From an uncultured Eubacteriales bacterium (GTDB lineage Bacteria; Bacillota; Clostridia; Lachnospirales; Bianqueaceae), in assembly GCA_900322165.1 (NCBI GenBank), contig ONYR01000011.1, forward strand, positions 1 to 22,673: a stretch of DNA of 22,673 bases, given 5' to 3'. Below the pieces are notes generated by a model. The model made no database searches. It had not been told where the DNA came from and saw only the letters and a program-made list of their open reading frames with translations. Position numbers and translations under genes: made by a program. Within the stretch, counting starts at the first letter, position 1; each line of letters starts with the position of its first letter. Positions 1 to 7,185 of the stretch are shown here, piece by piece.

Positions 1-287
1 GATGTTTTGTTATTCCCTCACCGAATCTCCCGTCGACAGGATAGACAGCTCGGTAGCTTCATGATACCGTCCTACCCGCAAAGCTTAGGGCAGGCCGTTC
101 CCCACATCCGGTTAACACCCCGTATCCGAAGTCGTGGGCACTTCGGGCGGGATGACAGCCTCAGGCTGCGAACGCGTAAGCGTTATTGTTGTTGTTAGCG
201 TTTATATTTAGGTTTGGTTGATGACGCGGCCCAACCCGCGGATGGCTCCCAAAATCTCACAGACCCCCGTCGAAACCGGACATCCCC
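1..287 (-). ncRNA. ssrA: Transfer-messenger RNA (tmRNA), 5' part, cut by window edge
   Basis: Read on the minus strand, the RNA begins at 287 with GGGGATG followed by GGTTTCGACGGGGG, the conserved tmRNA 5' acceptor and TTCGAC segment. Next comes a pseudoknot-like block (stem CGCGG/CCGCG at 236-240 and 225-229; GGTTG/CAACC at 232-236 and 216-220), matching PK1. The tag reading frame follows at 199-161: resume codon GCT, then a TGA stop, giving ANNNNNAYAFAA. It ends in the small-hydrophobic AFAA type of tail that ClpXP-class proteases recognise. The rest to position 1 is structured (hairpins around 130-150 and 40-90), as in the PK2-PK4 region. The 3' acceptor end and CCA lie outside the window. 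Function: trans-translation rescue of stalled ribosomes with SmpB. No competing protein-coding reading of this stretch is convincing. The identification is secure; the mature 5' end could shift by a base or two. Confidence 0.93.
161..199 (-). other. tmRNA proteolysis-tag reading frame
   Basis: The codons GCT AAC AAC AAC AAT AAC, then GCT TAC GCG TTC GCA GCC TGA encode ANNNNNAYAFAA. The alanine resume codon, Asn-rich start and Ala-rich end are the standard tag layout. Five consecutive Asn and the AYAFAA tail are distinctive compared with the familiar ANDxxxALAA type. Confidence 0.88.
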
Positions 288-419
288 AGGAATGCATCCT
301 GACGGAATGCGTCTGGCAGGGTACACGCGGCTAACGCTTCGCGCACCAAAGTGCACCGCGTTATCCAACGTGTGTAAACGCGTATATCATTCAAACAACA
401 ACGATGAATGTATTATGAT

Positions 420-447
420 ATTATATAAAAACTTTGGGAATTGTCAA
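420..447 (-). promoter_or_regulatory. Promoter for tmRNA
   Basis: On the minus strand the -35 TTGACA (447-442) is followed by a 16-nt spacer and the -10 TATAAT (425-420), both matching the sigma-A consensus. Transcription would begin near 413, about 125 nt before the mature tmRNA 5' end. This predicts a precursor trimmed by RNase P. The -35 overlaps the -35 of the divergent thioesterase promoter. Confidence 0.75.
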
Positions 448-469
448 GAGGACAGGAAAAGCTTATAAT
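441..469 (+). promoter_or_regulatory. Promoter for the acyl-ACP thioesterase gene
   Basis: TTGTCA (441-446), a 17-nt spacer and TATAAT (464-469) make a strong sigma-A-type promoter. The start codon lies about 30 nt after the predicted transcription start. The -35 shares five bases with the divergent tmRNA -35. Confidence 0.8.
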
Positions 470-506
470 GGATTAATATTAACCGTTATAGAAAGAGGCA
501 AGACAA

Positions 507-1247
507 ATGCAAGGCTTTTACACGAAGGAGTTTCTGATTTCCACGAGCTTGACGGACGTCAAATCGACTTTATCACCGGACAAGGTGTTTACGATCTTTC
601 AGGACATGGCCTCCGAACACGCCGAGATCCTCGGGATCGGCGGCTATGTGATGATGGACCGCGGCTTATTCTGGATGACCATCCGCACCCGCATCCGCGC
701 TTACCGCCTTCCGAAACTCATGGAGAAGGTGAAGGCGCTGACCTGGCTCGCACCGTTTAAGGATCGCGATATTCGCTCGAACCGGTATTATCGCCTGTAC
801 GCGGGGGAGGAGCTTCTCGCGGAGGGCTGCACCGAGTGGGCGGTCTACAGCTTTGAAAAGAAGACCGTCGTGAGGCTCGAAGAGGCTCACATGCCTCAGA
901 TCGAATTTCTGCCGGAGGAAGTGACGGTTTCGAAGTTTTCCCGTTTCCACAATGAACCCGCAGAGACGGATGAAGTCTTCAGCCACAAGGTCGTTTTCTC
1001 CGACGTTGATCTCGGCCAGCACATGAACAACTGCGCCTACGTGAGGGCGATGTTCGATACGATCGAGCTTCCGGAGTACAAGAAGCTGACGCCTGCGGAG
1101 ATGGAGATCTGCTTCCGCGCGCCCTCGCTCCCGGGAGAAACCGTCTCGATCCACCGCCGGAAGGAGGAGGACGGGTATCTTTTCACGGTCATGAAGCCGG
1201 ATGGGGCGGAGTCGGCAATCGGCCGCCTGACCCTTTGCGTTCGTTGA
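507..1247 (+). CDS. Acyl-ACP thioesterase (double hotdog fold)
   Basis: The 246-residue product matches bacterial acyl-[acyl-carrier-protein] thioesterases, which release free fatty acids from ACP in the cytoplasm. The length fits two fused hotdog domains: an N-terminal half with FQDMASEHAEILGIG (about 31-45) and a C-terminal half with the substrate-site motif DVDLGQHMNN (166-175). The N-half segment FWMTIRTRIRAYRLP, followed by a conserved Trp stretch, is also typical of the family. The ATG at 507 is chosen because AAAGAGG lies 8 nt upstream and the protein then begins with the usual short first strand (YTKEF). It has its own promoter (441-469). Its stop codon is embedded in the -35 box of the next promoter, so it looks monocistronic. 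Acyl-chain specificity cannot be read from the sequence. Confidence 0.88.
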   Translation: MQGFYTKEFLISTSLTDVKSTLSPDKVFTIFQDMASEHAEILGIGGYVMMDRGLFWMTIRTRIRAYRLPKLMEKVKALTWLAPFKDRDIRSNRYYRLYAGEELLAEGCTEWAVYSFEKKTVVRLEEAHMPQIEFLPEEVTVSKFSRFHNEPAETDEVFSHKVVFSDVDLGQHMNNCAYVRAMFDTIELPEYKKLTPAEMEICFRAPSLPGETVSIHRRKEEDGYLFTVMKPDGAESAIGRLTLCVR

Positions 1248-1272
1248 CAAACCGCAGGGGCTGACTTATAAT
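1244..1272 (+). promoter_or_regulatory. Consensus sigma-A promoter overlapping the thioesterase stop codon
   Basis: TTGACA (1244-1249), a 17-nt spacer and TATAAT (1267-1272) match consensus at every hexamer position. The thioesterase TGA stop (1245-1247) lies inside the -35. The predicted start is near 1279, giving a leader of about 50 nt with a small hairpin (GGAAAC 1293-1298 / GTTTCC 1304-1309) ahead of the metallophosphoesterase start. Confidence 0.82.
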
Positions 1273-1328
1273 TTTCTAAAAGAAACACTGGAGGAAACCT
1301 AGCGTTTCCCTGGAAAGGAAACTGCCGG

Positions 1329-2285
1329 ATGAAAGGCTTGAACGTGAAAAAAATCAACCTCGGCCGTGAGATCAAATACACGCTGTCTTCCTTGCTGGAG
1401 TGGCTGAATTATCTGCCGGGGGCTGATCGGATTGAAACGGCCAACTATCCGGTATGGTCCAAGGAGCTGCCGGAAGCGTTTGACGGACTTCGGATCGCGG
1501 TGCTTTCGGACCTGCACGGTCATGTATTCGGAAAGCATCAAAAACGGCTTGAGAAGGCCGTGAGGGAGGCAAAGCCGGACCTGATCCTTGTTGCGGGTGA
1601 CTGGGTGCGGTTTGACTACCGCGGACGCGATAAGAGGGCGATTCTCGATGCCGTGCGCGCACTGACAAAGATCGCACCGGTTTTCGGCAATTTCGGCAAC
1701 CATGAAGCTCTCGCTGATCACCGGGAGGCAATGGCGGAGGAGCTGAAGGCGGAAGGCGCGCGGATCCTGGTGGATGAGAGTCTGATCTTGAAGCGCACCG
1801 GGAAAGACGGGAAGGTCTCCTCGATCCGTTTAACCGGGCTCGATACTCCGTTTGATTATTATCACGGACACTCCGCGGCAAAGTGCAGAGAAGCCTTCAT
1901 CGCTCTCGCAGGGGCGATGCACAGTGCCGTGAGACAGGTGATCGGCAGCTATTCGCTGGATACCAATGCGTGGGACAGCGAGGCAGCCGCGCCGGAGAAG
2001 GCACTGTTTTCGATCGCGATCGCGCACCGGCCGGAGCTGCTGAAGGTCTATGCGAAGCTTGGATTTGACCTGGTGCTCTGCGGTCATGCGCACGGCGGAC
2101 TGATGCGTCTTCCGGGAGGAAAACGCCTTCTCGCGCCGGATCAGGGCCTGTTTCCGGCCTATACGCACGGTATGTTTGTGAAAGAAAAGACGCGGATGCT
2201 CATCAGCGAAGGCTTGGGCGGCCCGCGCATTATGATTCGTCCGCAGCTGGCGCTGTTGACACTTTCCCGGGACGTGGAGGAATAA
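1329..2285 (+). CDS. Calcineurin-like metallophosphoesterase (YkuE-like)
   Basis: This 318-residue protein carries the full metallophosphoesterase motif set: DLHGH (D61, H63), GD (D91), GNHE (N124, H125), an isolated His in IAHRPE (H233) and GHAHGG (H253, H255). Together these bind a two-metal centre that hydrolyses phosphoesters. Layout and length resemble the YkuE/YaeI group. No clear signal peptide or membrane helix is visible in the roughly 50 residues before the first motif. The ATG at 1329 follows GGAAAGGA at a suitable distance. It is the first gene after the strong promoter at 1244-1272; argH starts 2 nt after its stop, so the two are probably cotranscribed. The natural substrate is not identifiable; UDP-sugar lipids and cyclic nucleotides are both known for relatives. 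Confidence 0.9.
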   Translation: MKGLNVKKINLGREIKYTLSSLLEWLNYLPGADRIETANYPVWSKELPEAFDGLRIAVLSDLHGHVFGKHQKRLEKAVREAKPDLILVAGDWVRFDYRGRDKRAILDAVRALTKIAPVFGNFGNHEALADHREAMAEELKAEGARILVDESLILKRTGKDGKVSSIRLTGLDTPFDYYHGHSAAKCREAFIALAGAMHSAVRQVIGSYSLDTNAWDSEAAAPEKALFSIAIAHRPELLKVYAKLGFDLVLCGHAHGGLMRLPGGKRLLAPDQGLFPAYTHGMFVKEKTRMLISEGLGGPRIMIRPQLALLTLSRDVEE

Positions 2286-2287
2286 AG

Positions 2288-3619
2288 ATGGCAAAGCTTT
2301 GGGGCGGACGGTTTCGAAGTGAAGAAAACCGGGTGATGGAAGATTTCAATTCTTCCTTCCCCTTTGATTACAGACTGTACAAGCAGGATATCACCGGCAG
2401 CATCGCGCACGCGCTCATGCTCGGTCATCAGGGGATCATCCCTGAGACGGAGGCTGAGGCGATCGCCAAAACGCTGCGGGAGATCCTTGCGGATATCGAG
2501 AGCGGAGCGCTTGAGCTCTCCGCGCGCGCGGAAGACGCGGAGGATATCCATACGTTCGTGGAGGTGGAGCTCACCAAGCGTCTTGGAGACGCAGGAAAGA
2601 AGCTTCACACCGGACGAAGCCGCAACGATCAGGTCGCCGTAGACATGCGCATGTATGCAAGAGGATGCGCGGATGAGCTGATCGCTCTCGTGGACGCTCT
2701 GGAGAAAGCGCTTGAGAAAAAGGGCGCGGAGTATCCGTGCCTGATGCCGGGATATACCCATCTTCAGCGCGCACAGGTCGTCACGTTCCCGTATTATATG
2801 GGCGCGTACCGCAGCATGCTGAAGCGCGATAAAAAGCGCCTTGAGAACAGCCGCGAGCTGCTGAATGAAAGCCCGCTCGGATGCAGCGCGCTGGCAGGTA
2901 CCACGCACAAAATCAACCGCGCGGAGACTGCGGAAGCACTCGGTTTCAGCAAGCCGGTCGACAACTTCCTTGACGGTGTCAGCGATCGGGATTACCTCGT
3001 GGAACTGCTGAGTGATATGAGCCTCATCATGGTGCATCTCTCGAGGCTCTCCGAGGAGCTGATCCTCTGGTCGAGCGCGGAATTCCGCTTTGTCGAGATC
3101 GATGACGCATATGCGACCGGTTCCTCGATCATGCCGCAGAAGAAAAACAATGATGCCTGCGAGCTGGTGAGGGGCAAGAGCGGCCGCGTGTTCGGCGATC
3201 TGATGGGCCTTCTGACAGCGATGAAGGGGCTTCCGCTGGCCTACAATAAAGACATGCAGGAAGACAAGGAAGGCTTCTTTGATGCGGTCGATACCGTGAA
3301 AGCCTGCCTGTCGATCATGATCGGCGTGATCTCTACGCTGAAGGTAAACGAGAAGGTCATGGCCGCGAGCGTGAAGCGAGGGTTTCTCAACGCGACGGAG
3401 GTAGCGGATTACCTTGTCGCGAAGGGCGTCCCGTTCCGCGATGCGCATGGGATCGTCGGGCGGATCGTGATCGCCTGCGAGGACCGCGGCGTTGCGATCG
3501 AGGACCTCACGCTTGAGGAACTGAAGGCCTTTGATCCGGTCTTCGACGAAGGGATCTACGATTACCTTGATTATCACCAGATCCTTCAGAAAGGGATCAA
3601 GAAGGAGATGCTGGAATGA
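2288..3619 (+). CDS. argH: Argininosuccinate lyase
   Basis: This enzyme cleaves argininosuccinate to arginine and fumarate, the last step of arginine synthesis; it is a cytoplasmic homotetramer. The 443-residue product begins with the hallmark KLWGGRF and contains HTGRSRNDQVA (107-117), GYTHLQRAQ with the catalytic-base region at T157-H158, and the fumarate-lyase signature GSSIMPQKKNN (278-288) with the mobile-loop serine. The signature is slightly unusual: the usual KKNPD reads KKNND here. GGAGG lies 7 nt before the ATG. The gene starts 2 nt after the metallophosphoesterase and its stop overlaps the next start (ATGA), so it is part of a tight operon. No other arg gene is in the window. It is a little shorter than the common length of about 460, mainly at the C terminus. 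Confidence 0.96.
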   Translation: MAKLWGGRFRSEENRVMEDFNSSFPFDYRLYKQDITGSIAHALMLGHQGIIPETEAEAIAKTLREILADIESGALELSARAEDAEDIHTFVEVELTKRLGDAGKKLHTGRSRNDQVAVDMRMYARGCADELIALVDALEKALEKKGAEYPCLMPGYTHLQRAQVVTFPYYMGAYRSMLKRDKKRLENSRELLNESPLGCSALAGTTHKINRAETAEALGFSKPVDNFLDGVSDRDYLVELLSDMSLIMVHLSRLSEELILWSSAEFRFVEIDDAYATGSSIMPQKKNNDACELVRGKSGRVFGDLMGLLTAMKGLPLAYNKDMQEDKEGFFDAVDTVKACLSIMIGVISTLKVNEKVMAASVKRGFLNATEVADYLVAKGVPFRDAHGIVGRIVIACEDRGVAIEDLTLEELKAFDPVFDEGIYDYLDYHQILQKGIKKEMLE

Positions 3620-4383
3620 AACAACGTCCGCTGATCGCTGTGACCGGCGATTATGATACGGAAAGCGGCCGGTATTTCCTGAAGAGGGAATACATGGAAG
3701 CGCTTTGGACGGCCGGCTGTGCGCCGGTGATCCTGGAGCCGAAGATCGAGGTTCCGATGAACTGGAGCGGCGATCGGGAAGAATATATCGAGCGCATCGA
3801 GATCGAGGAGGAGATCCTCGATGCGGTTGACGGGATCCTCTTTACCGGCGGCAATGACATTGACCCGAACTTCTACGGGGACACGATCGAGCAGGGCTGC
3901 GGGACGCTCATTCCCTACCGCGACGTCTGGGAGATGAAACTGGTTCGGATCGCTTACGAGCGGAACATTCCCTCGCTCGGGCTCTGCCGCGGCATTCAGT
4001 CGATGGCAGCGGCGCTCGGCGTTAAGCTGACGCAGGATCTGAGTTCCGGAAAGGATCAGAGTGAGATCCGTCACGGACAGAAGGCTCCGACCTGGTATCC
4101 GACCCATCAGGTCGTCACCAAGGAAGGAAGCCTGCTTCGCGAGATGGTCGGAGAGAAGTGCTGGGTCAACAGCTTCCACCATCAGGCGATCGCACCCGAT
4201 CAGGACTATCCGTTCGAGATCACAGCCTGGTCCGAGGATGGGATCATCGAAGGCTTTGAAGCGCCGGATAAGGCTTTCTTTGCCGGGGTGCAGTGGCATC
4301 CGGAGCGGATGATACACGATGAGGTGCAGCGCCATCTGTTCCGCACGTTTGCTCTTGCGGCCTTGAAGGCAAGCGGAGAATAA
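3616..4383 (+). CDS. Gamma-glutamyl-gamma-aminobutyrate hydrolase family protein (peptidase C26)
   Basis: The 255-residue class-I glutamine-amidotransferase-like hydrolase has the family motifs in order: GGNDIDPNFYG (78-88), the nucleophile elbow GLCRG (C124), NSFHHQ (185-190) and the His/Glu pair in QWHPE (H228, E230). Members such as PuuD hydrolyse gamma-glutamyl amide bonds (for example gamma-glutamyl-GABA in putrescine breakdown). The rest of that pathway is absent here, so the substrate is open. The start codon overlaps the argH stop by 4 nt, implying translational coupling. DUF951 follows 5 nt after the stop. There is no signal peptide, so it is probably cytoplasmic. Confidence 0.9.
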   Translation: MKQRPLIAVTGDYDTESGRYFLKREYMEALWTAGCAPVILEPKIEVPMNWSGDREEYIERIEIEEEILDAVDGILFTGGNDIDPNFYGDTIEQGCGTLIPYRDVWEMKLVRIAYERNIPSLGLCRGIQSMAAALGVKLTQDLSSGKDQSEIRHGQKAPTWYPTHQVVTKEGSLLREMVGEKCWVNSFHHQAIAPDQDYPFEITAWSEDGIIEGFEAPDKAFFAGVQWHPERMIHDEVQRHLFRTFALAALKASGE

Positions 4384-4388
4384 GCGCT

Positions 4389-4586
4389 ATGGACATTCGT
4401 GTCGGTGATATCGTTCGCCTGAAAAAGGAGCATCCCTGCAAGAGCCGCGAATGGCTCGTTGTGAGGCAGGGCGCGGATTTCAAGATCCGCTGCCAGGGCT
4501 GCGCTCATGAAGTGATGCTGCCAAGAGAAAAGCTTGAAAAAAACGTCCGCCGGATCATCCGGCAGGGCAAGGAACTGATTCCCTGA
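4389..4586 (+). CDS. DUF951 family small protein (YyzM-like)
   Basis: The 65-residue product matches the DUF951 pattern: MDIRVGDIVRLKK.HPC at the start, then EWLVVRQGADFKIRCQGC and HEVMLPREKLEKN. The conserved Cys residues (HPC, then CQGC) and basic character suggest a small nucleic-acid- or metal-binding fold, but the function is unknown for the family. In Bacillus the homologue (YyzM) lies in the same chromosomal neighbourhood as gdpP, rplI and the replicative helicase gene, which agrees with the context here. It starts 5 nt after the C26 peptidase stop with only a weak ribosome site (CGGAG), so coupling to the upstream gene is likely. Confidence 0.88.
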   Translation: MDIRVGDIVRLKKEHPCKSREWLVVRQGADFKIRCQGCAHEVMLPREKLEKNVRRIIRQGKELIP

Positions 4587-4627
4587 TCGAGGGCAGTTGG
4601 TTTATCTCATAAAGAAAGGAGGCAGGC

Positions 4628-6718
4628 ATGGCACAGGAAAATTCAGAAAACAAAACAGCTGAACGCGGAAGAAGCCCTCAGGCATACCTGCTTTCTCTGA
4701 TTTTGATCGTTGTCATCATGCTCGTCGACATGATCGGGCGAAACTTCTTCGAGGGCATGCTTGTCTACGTGTTTGACGGCATCTGCCTCGTTGTCATGGT
4801 GATCGCCTGCATCGTGATCTACAACCGGATCAGCCGGCGGTTTGAGTACCGCGTCAACGAGCAGGCCGTGCAGATCGGCAATGAGTATCAGCAGTACATG
4901 AGCCAGTGGCAGACCCCGTACCTGATGCTCGACAACCATCTGAAGATCGTCTGGTACAACGATTCGCTCCGAAAGATCATCTCGATCGCCAACGCCGAAG
5001 GCAAGACGCTCGAGGATATCCGGCTTGACTGGGGCAAGGATAAGCCGGACTGGGATCCGATCCAGAAGGAGATCACACTTGACGGAAGGATCTACAAGGC
5101 CCTGATGACGCAGATCCGCCTTCACGAAAAGGATCAGCCGGCCACCGAGTCGAGCTTCACGCAGATGTACAGCCTGAGCCTTCAGGACGTCACGCACGAG
5201 CGCCAGCTCGAGCAGGAAAACTTCGACCAGCAGACCGTTGTCGGCCTGTTCTACGTCGATAACTACGACCAGATCATCAGTGCGATGGACGAGATCCAGC
5301 GTCCGGTTTTGGAGGCGGCTATCTTCCGCAGACTGACCGACCTTTCCGCGGAGCTTTCGGGCATTATGACAAGGCTTGAGCGCGACCGCTATCTGCTGCA
5401 GTTTCCGCGCCGCTCGCTGAAAAAGCTCTGCGATGAAAAGAAATTTGATATTCTCGAAGCGGTGAAGCGGATCGATTCCACGAGCCGTTTCCAGGTCACT
5501 CTTTCGATCGGTATCGGCGTGGATCCGGACCTGGCGACCGCCAGACGCTACGCACGGTCCGGCATCGAGCTGGCGATGGGCCGCGGCGGTGACCAGGCTG
5601 TTGTTAAAACCAAGGATGACCAGAAATTCTACGGCGGCATGACCTCGAGCGTCGAAAGCAACACGCGTGTCCGTGCCCGCCTGATCGCGCTGGCGCTGAA
5701 GGAGCGAATCGAAGCGTCCGACCGCGTCCTGATCATGGGCCATTCGAACCCGGATCTGGACTGCTTCGGTGCGGCGCTCGGTGTTTACCGCGCGGTTACG
5801 GATCTTAAAAAGCCCGCCAACATTATCATGAGCGCGGACAAGCATGCCGCGGTCGATTATCTCTACCGCCGTGTCTCGGAGGATCAGGAGCACCAGCGTG
5901 TCCTTGTGGACCGGGATGAAGCGATCCGCCTGTGCGGCAAGAATACGCTGCTCGTGATCGTGGACGTAAACCGCCGTGTCATCATGCAGTACGGAGATAT
6001 TCTGGATTATGCCGGCGACATGGTCGTCATCGACCATCACCGTCTGGCGGCGGACAGCGTGCAGGGCGCGGCTGTCTCTTACGTAGAACCCTTTGCTTCA
6101 TCGGCCAGTGAAATGGTCACGGAGCTTCTGCAATACATGGTTGAAAATCCGCAGCTGACCTCGATCGAGGCGGACGGACTTTTCGCGGGTATCGCGCTGG
6201 ATACCAAGAACTTTACGGTCAAGACCGGCGTGAGAACCTTCGAAGCGGCTGCCTATCTCAGACGCAGGGGAGCGGACAGCGTCCGGGTGCGCAAGATGTT
6301 CAAGAATGACATGGAGGATTACAAAGCCAAGGCCGAGATCGTCGGCGAGGCCGAGATCATCTATGACAACATGGCCATCGCGACCTGGAGCTCGCAGCTT
6401 CCCAACGCGACAACCGTCGCGGCGCAGGCGGCGGATGAGCTGCTCGACATTCACGGCGTGCTGGCGTCGTTCGTGCTGACCGAGATGGATCATGCACAGG
6501 TCAACATCAGCGCGCGCTCCCTCGGTGAGGTGAATGTCCAGCTGATCATGGAGGAGCTCGGCGGAGGCGGCCATTTGACCATGGCCGGAGCACAGCTGAA
6601 GGATGTCACCCTTGACGAGGCCAAAGACAAGGTCAAGGAAGCCATCGAAGAGGTCGTGCTGAAGAGACGCAAGGGGAATACCAAAATGAATTCACAGGGC
6701 ACAGAGACGCCTGTGTAA
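4628..6718 (+). CDS. gdpP: Cyclic-di-AMP phosphodiesterase GdpP (DHH family)
   Basis: GdpP is a membrane-bound enzyme that hydrolyses c-di-AMP to pApA, affecting potassium/osmotic balance and wall stress. The 696-residue protein has the expected order: two transmembrane helices (about 20-37 and 43-66), a PAS-like segment (about 85-190), a degenerate GGDEF domain (about 200-340; signature reads GRGGDQ), a DHH domain with GHSNPDLD (from 371; D376 and D378 bind metal) and DHH at 469-471, and a C-terminal DHHA1 domain with GGGGH (645-649). The ATG at 4628 follows GAAAGGAGG at 5 nt. The order gdpP-rplI-dnaB is widespread in Firmicutes; rplI starts within 20 nt of the stop. It is full-length with the catalytic residues intact. 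Confidence 0.96.
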   Translation: MAQENSENKTAERGRSPQAYLLSLILIVVIMLVDMIGRNFFEGMLVYVFDGICLVVMVIACIVIYNRISRRFEYRVNEQAVQIGNEYQQYMSQWQTPYLMLDNHLKIVWYNDSLRKIISIANAEGKTLEDIRLDWGKDKPDWDPIQKEITLDGRIYKALMTQIRLHEKDQPATESSFTQMYSLSLQDVTHERQLEQENFDQQTVVGLFYVDNYDQIISAMDEIQRPVLEAAIFRRLTDLSAELSGIMTRLERDRYLLQFPRRSLKKLCDEKKFDILEAVKRIDSTSRFQVTLSIGIGVDPDLATARRYARSGIELAMGRGGDQAVVKTKDDQKFYGGMTSSVESNTRVRARLIALALKERIEASDRVLIMGHSNPDLDCFGAALGVYRAVTDLKKPANIIMSADKHAAVDYLYRRVSEDQEHQRVLVDRDEAIRLCGKNTLLVIVDVNRRVIMQYGDILDYAGDMVVIDHHRLAADSVQGAAVSYVEPFASSASEMVTELLQYMVENPQLTSIEADGLFAGIALDTKNFTVKTGVRTFEAAAYLRRRGADSVRVRKMFKNDMEDYKAKAEIVGEAEIIYDNMAIATWSSQLPNATTVAAQAADELLDIHGVLASFVLTEMDHAQVNISARSLGEVNVQLIMEELGGGGHLTMAGAQLKDVTLDEAKDKVKEAIEEVVLKRRKGNTKMNSQGTETPV

Positions 6719-6735
6719 AAAGGAGGATTTTGAAA

Positions 6736-7185
6736 ATGAAGATCTTATTGACAGAAGATGTCAGAAAGCTCGGCAAAGCCGGCGAAGTCGTGGACGTAGC
6801 AGACGGTTACGCACGGAATTTCATCATCCCCAAGAAGCTCGGCGTGGAGGCTACCAAAGCGGTTCTGAACGATTGGGAAACGAAGAAGAAGGCTGATGCG
6901 GCGAGAAGAGCCAAGGAAGAAGAGGAAGCGATCGCACTCGCAGCTCAGTACAACGGCAAGTGGATCACGGTCAAGGAAAAGGCCGGCGAGAACGGCAAGC
7001 TCTTCGGTTCCGTTACGCCTCAGGACGTCGCGGATGCGATCGAAAAGCAGCTTGGCCTTACGGTGGACAAGAAAAAGGTCGTGGTTCCCGAAGACATCAA
7101 GACGGTCGGTGAATATGACGTCACCCTTCGCCTGATGGCATCGGCAGCCGCGAGCATTCATATGAAGGTGGAAGCGGATGCCTGA
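6736..7185 (+). CDS. rplI: 50S ribosomal protein L9
   Basis: The 149-residue protein has the L9 N-terminal signature MKILLTEDVRKLGKAGEVV and the GYARNFIIPKKL segment that contacts 23S rRNA, then a long charged helix (about 40-75), and a C-terminal domain with GKLFGSVTPQDVADAI. An in-frame TTG at 6730 would add two residues but sits only 3 nt after the AAAAAGGAGG site. The ATG at 6736 has better spacing (9 nt) and gives the family's usual MK start, so it is chosen. The 3' end overlaps the dnaB start by 8 nt. Confidence 0.97.
   Translation: MKILLTEDVRKLGKAGEVVDVADGYARNFIIPKKLGVEATKAVLNDWETKKKADAARRAKEEEEAIALAAQYNGKWITVKEKAGENGKLFGSVTPQDVADAIEKQLGLTVDKKKVVVPEDIKTVGEYDVTLRLMASAAASIHMKVEADA

Noticed and set aside
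7..468. Short rightward reading frames over the first 470 bases
   Set aside because: They run antisense through the tmRNA and its promoter, lack ribosome sites and have no family character.
2255..2290. Separate argH promoter (TTGACA near 2255)
   Set aside because: No -10 box occurs at 16-18 nt, and the gene starts 2 nt after the preceding stop.
2159..3577. Very long leftward frame opposite argH, and similar long frames opposite gdpP, rimI/thuA and the helicase gene
   Set aside because: They are antisense shadows of strongly conserved genes in GC-rich sequence, with His/Arg/Asp-rich composition and no motifs.
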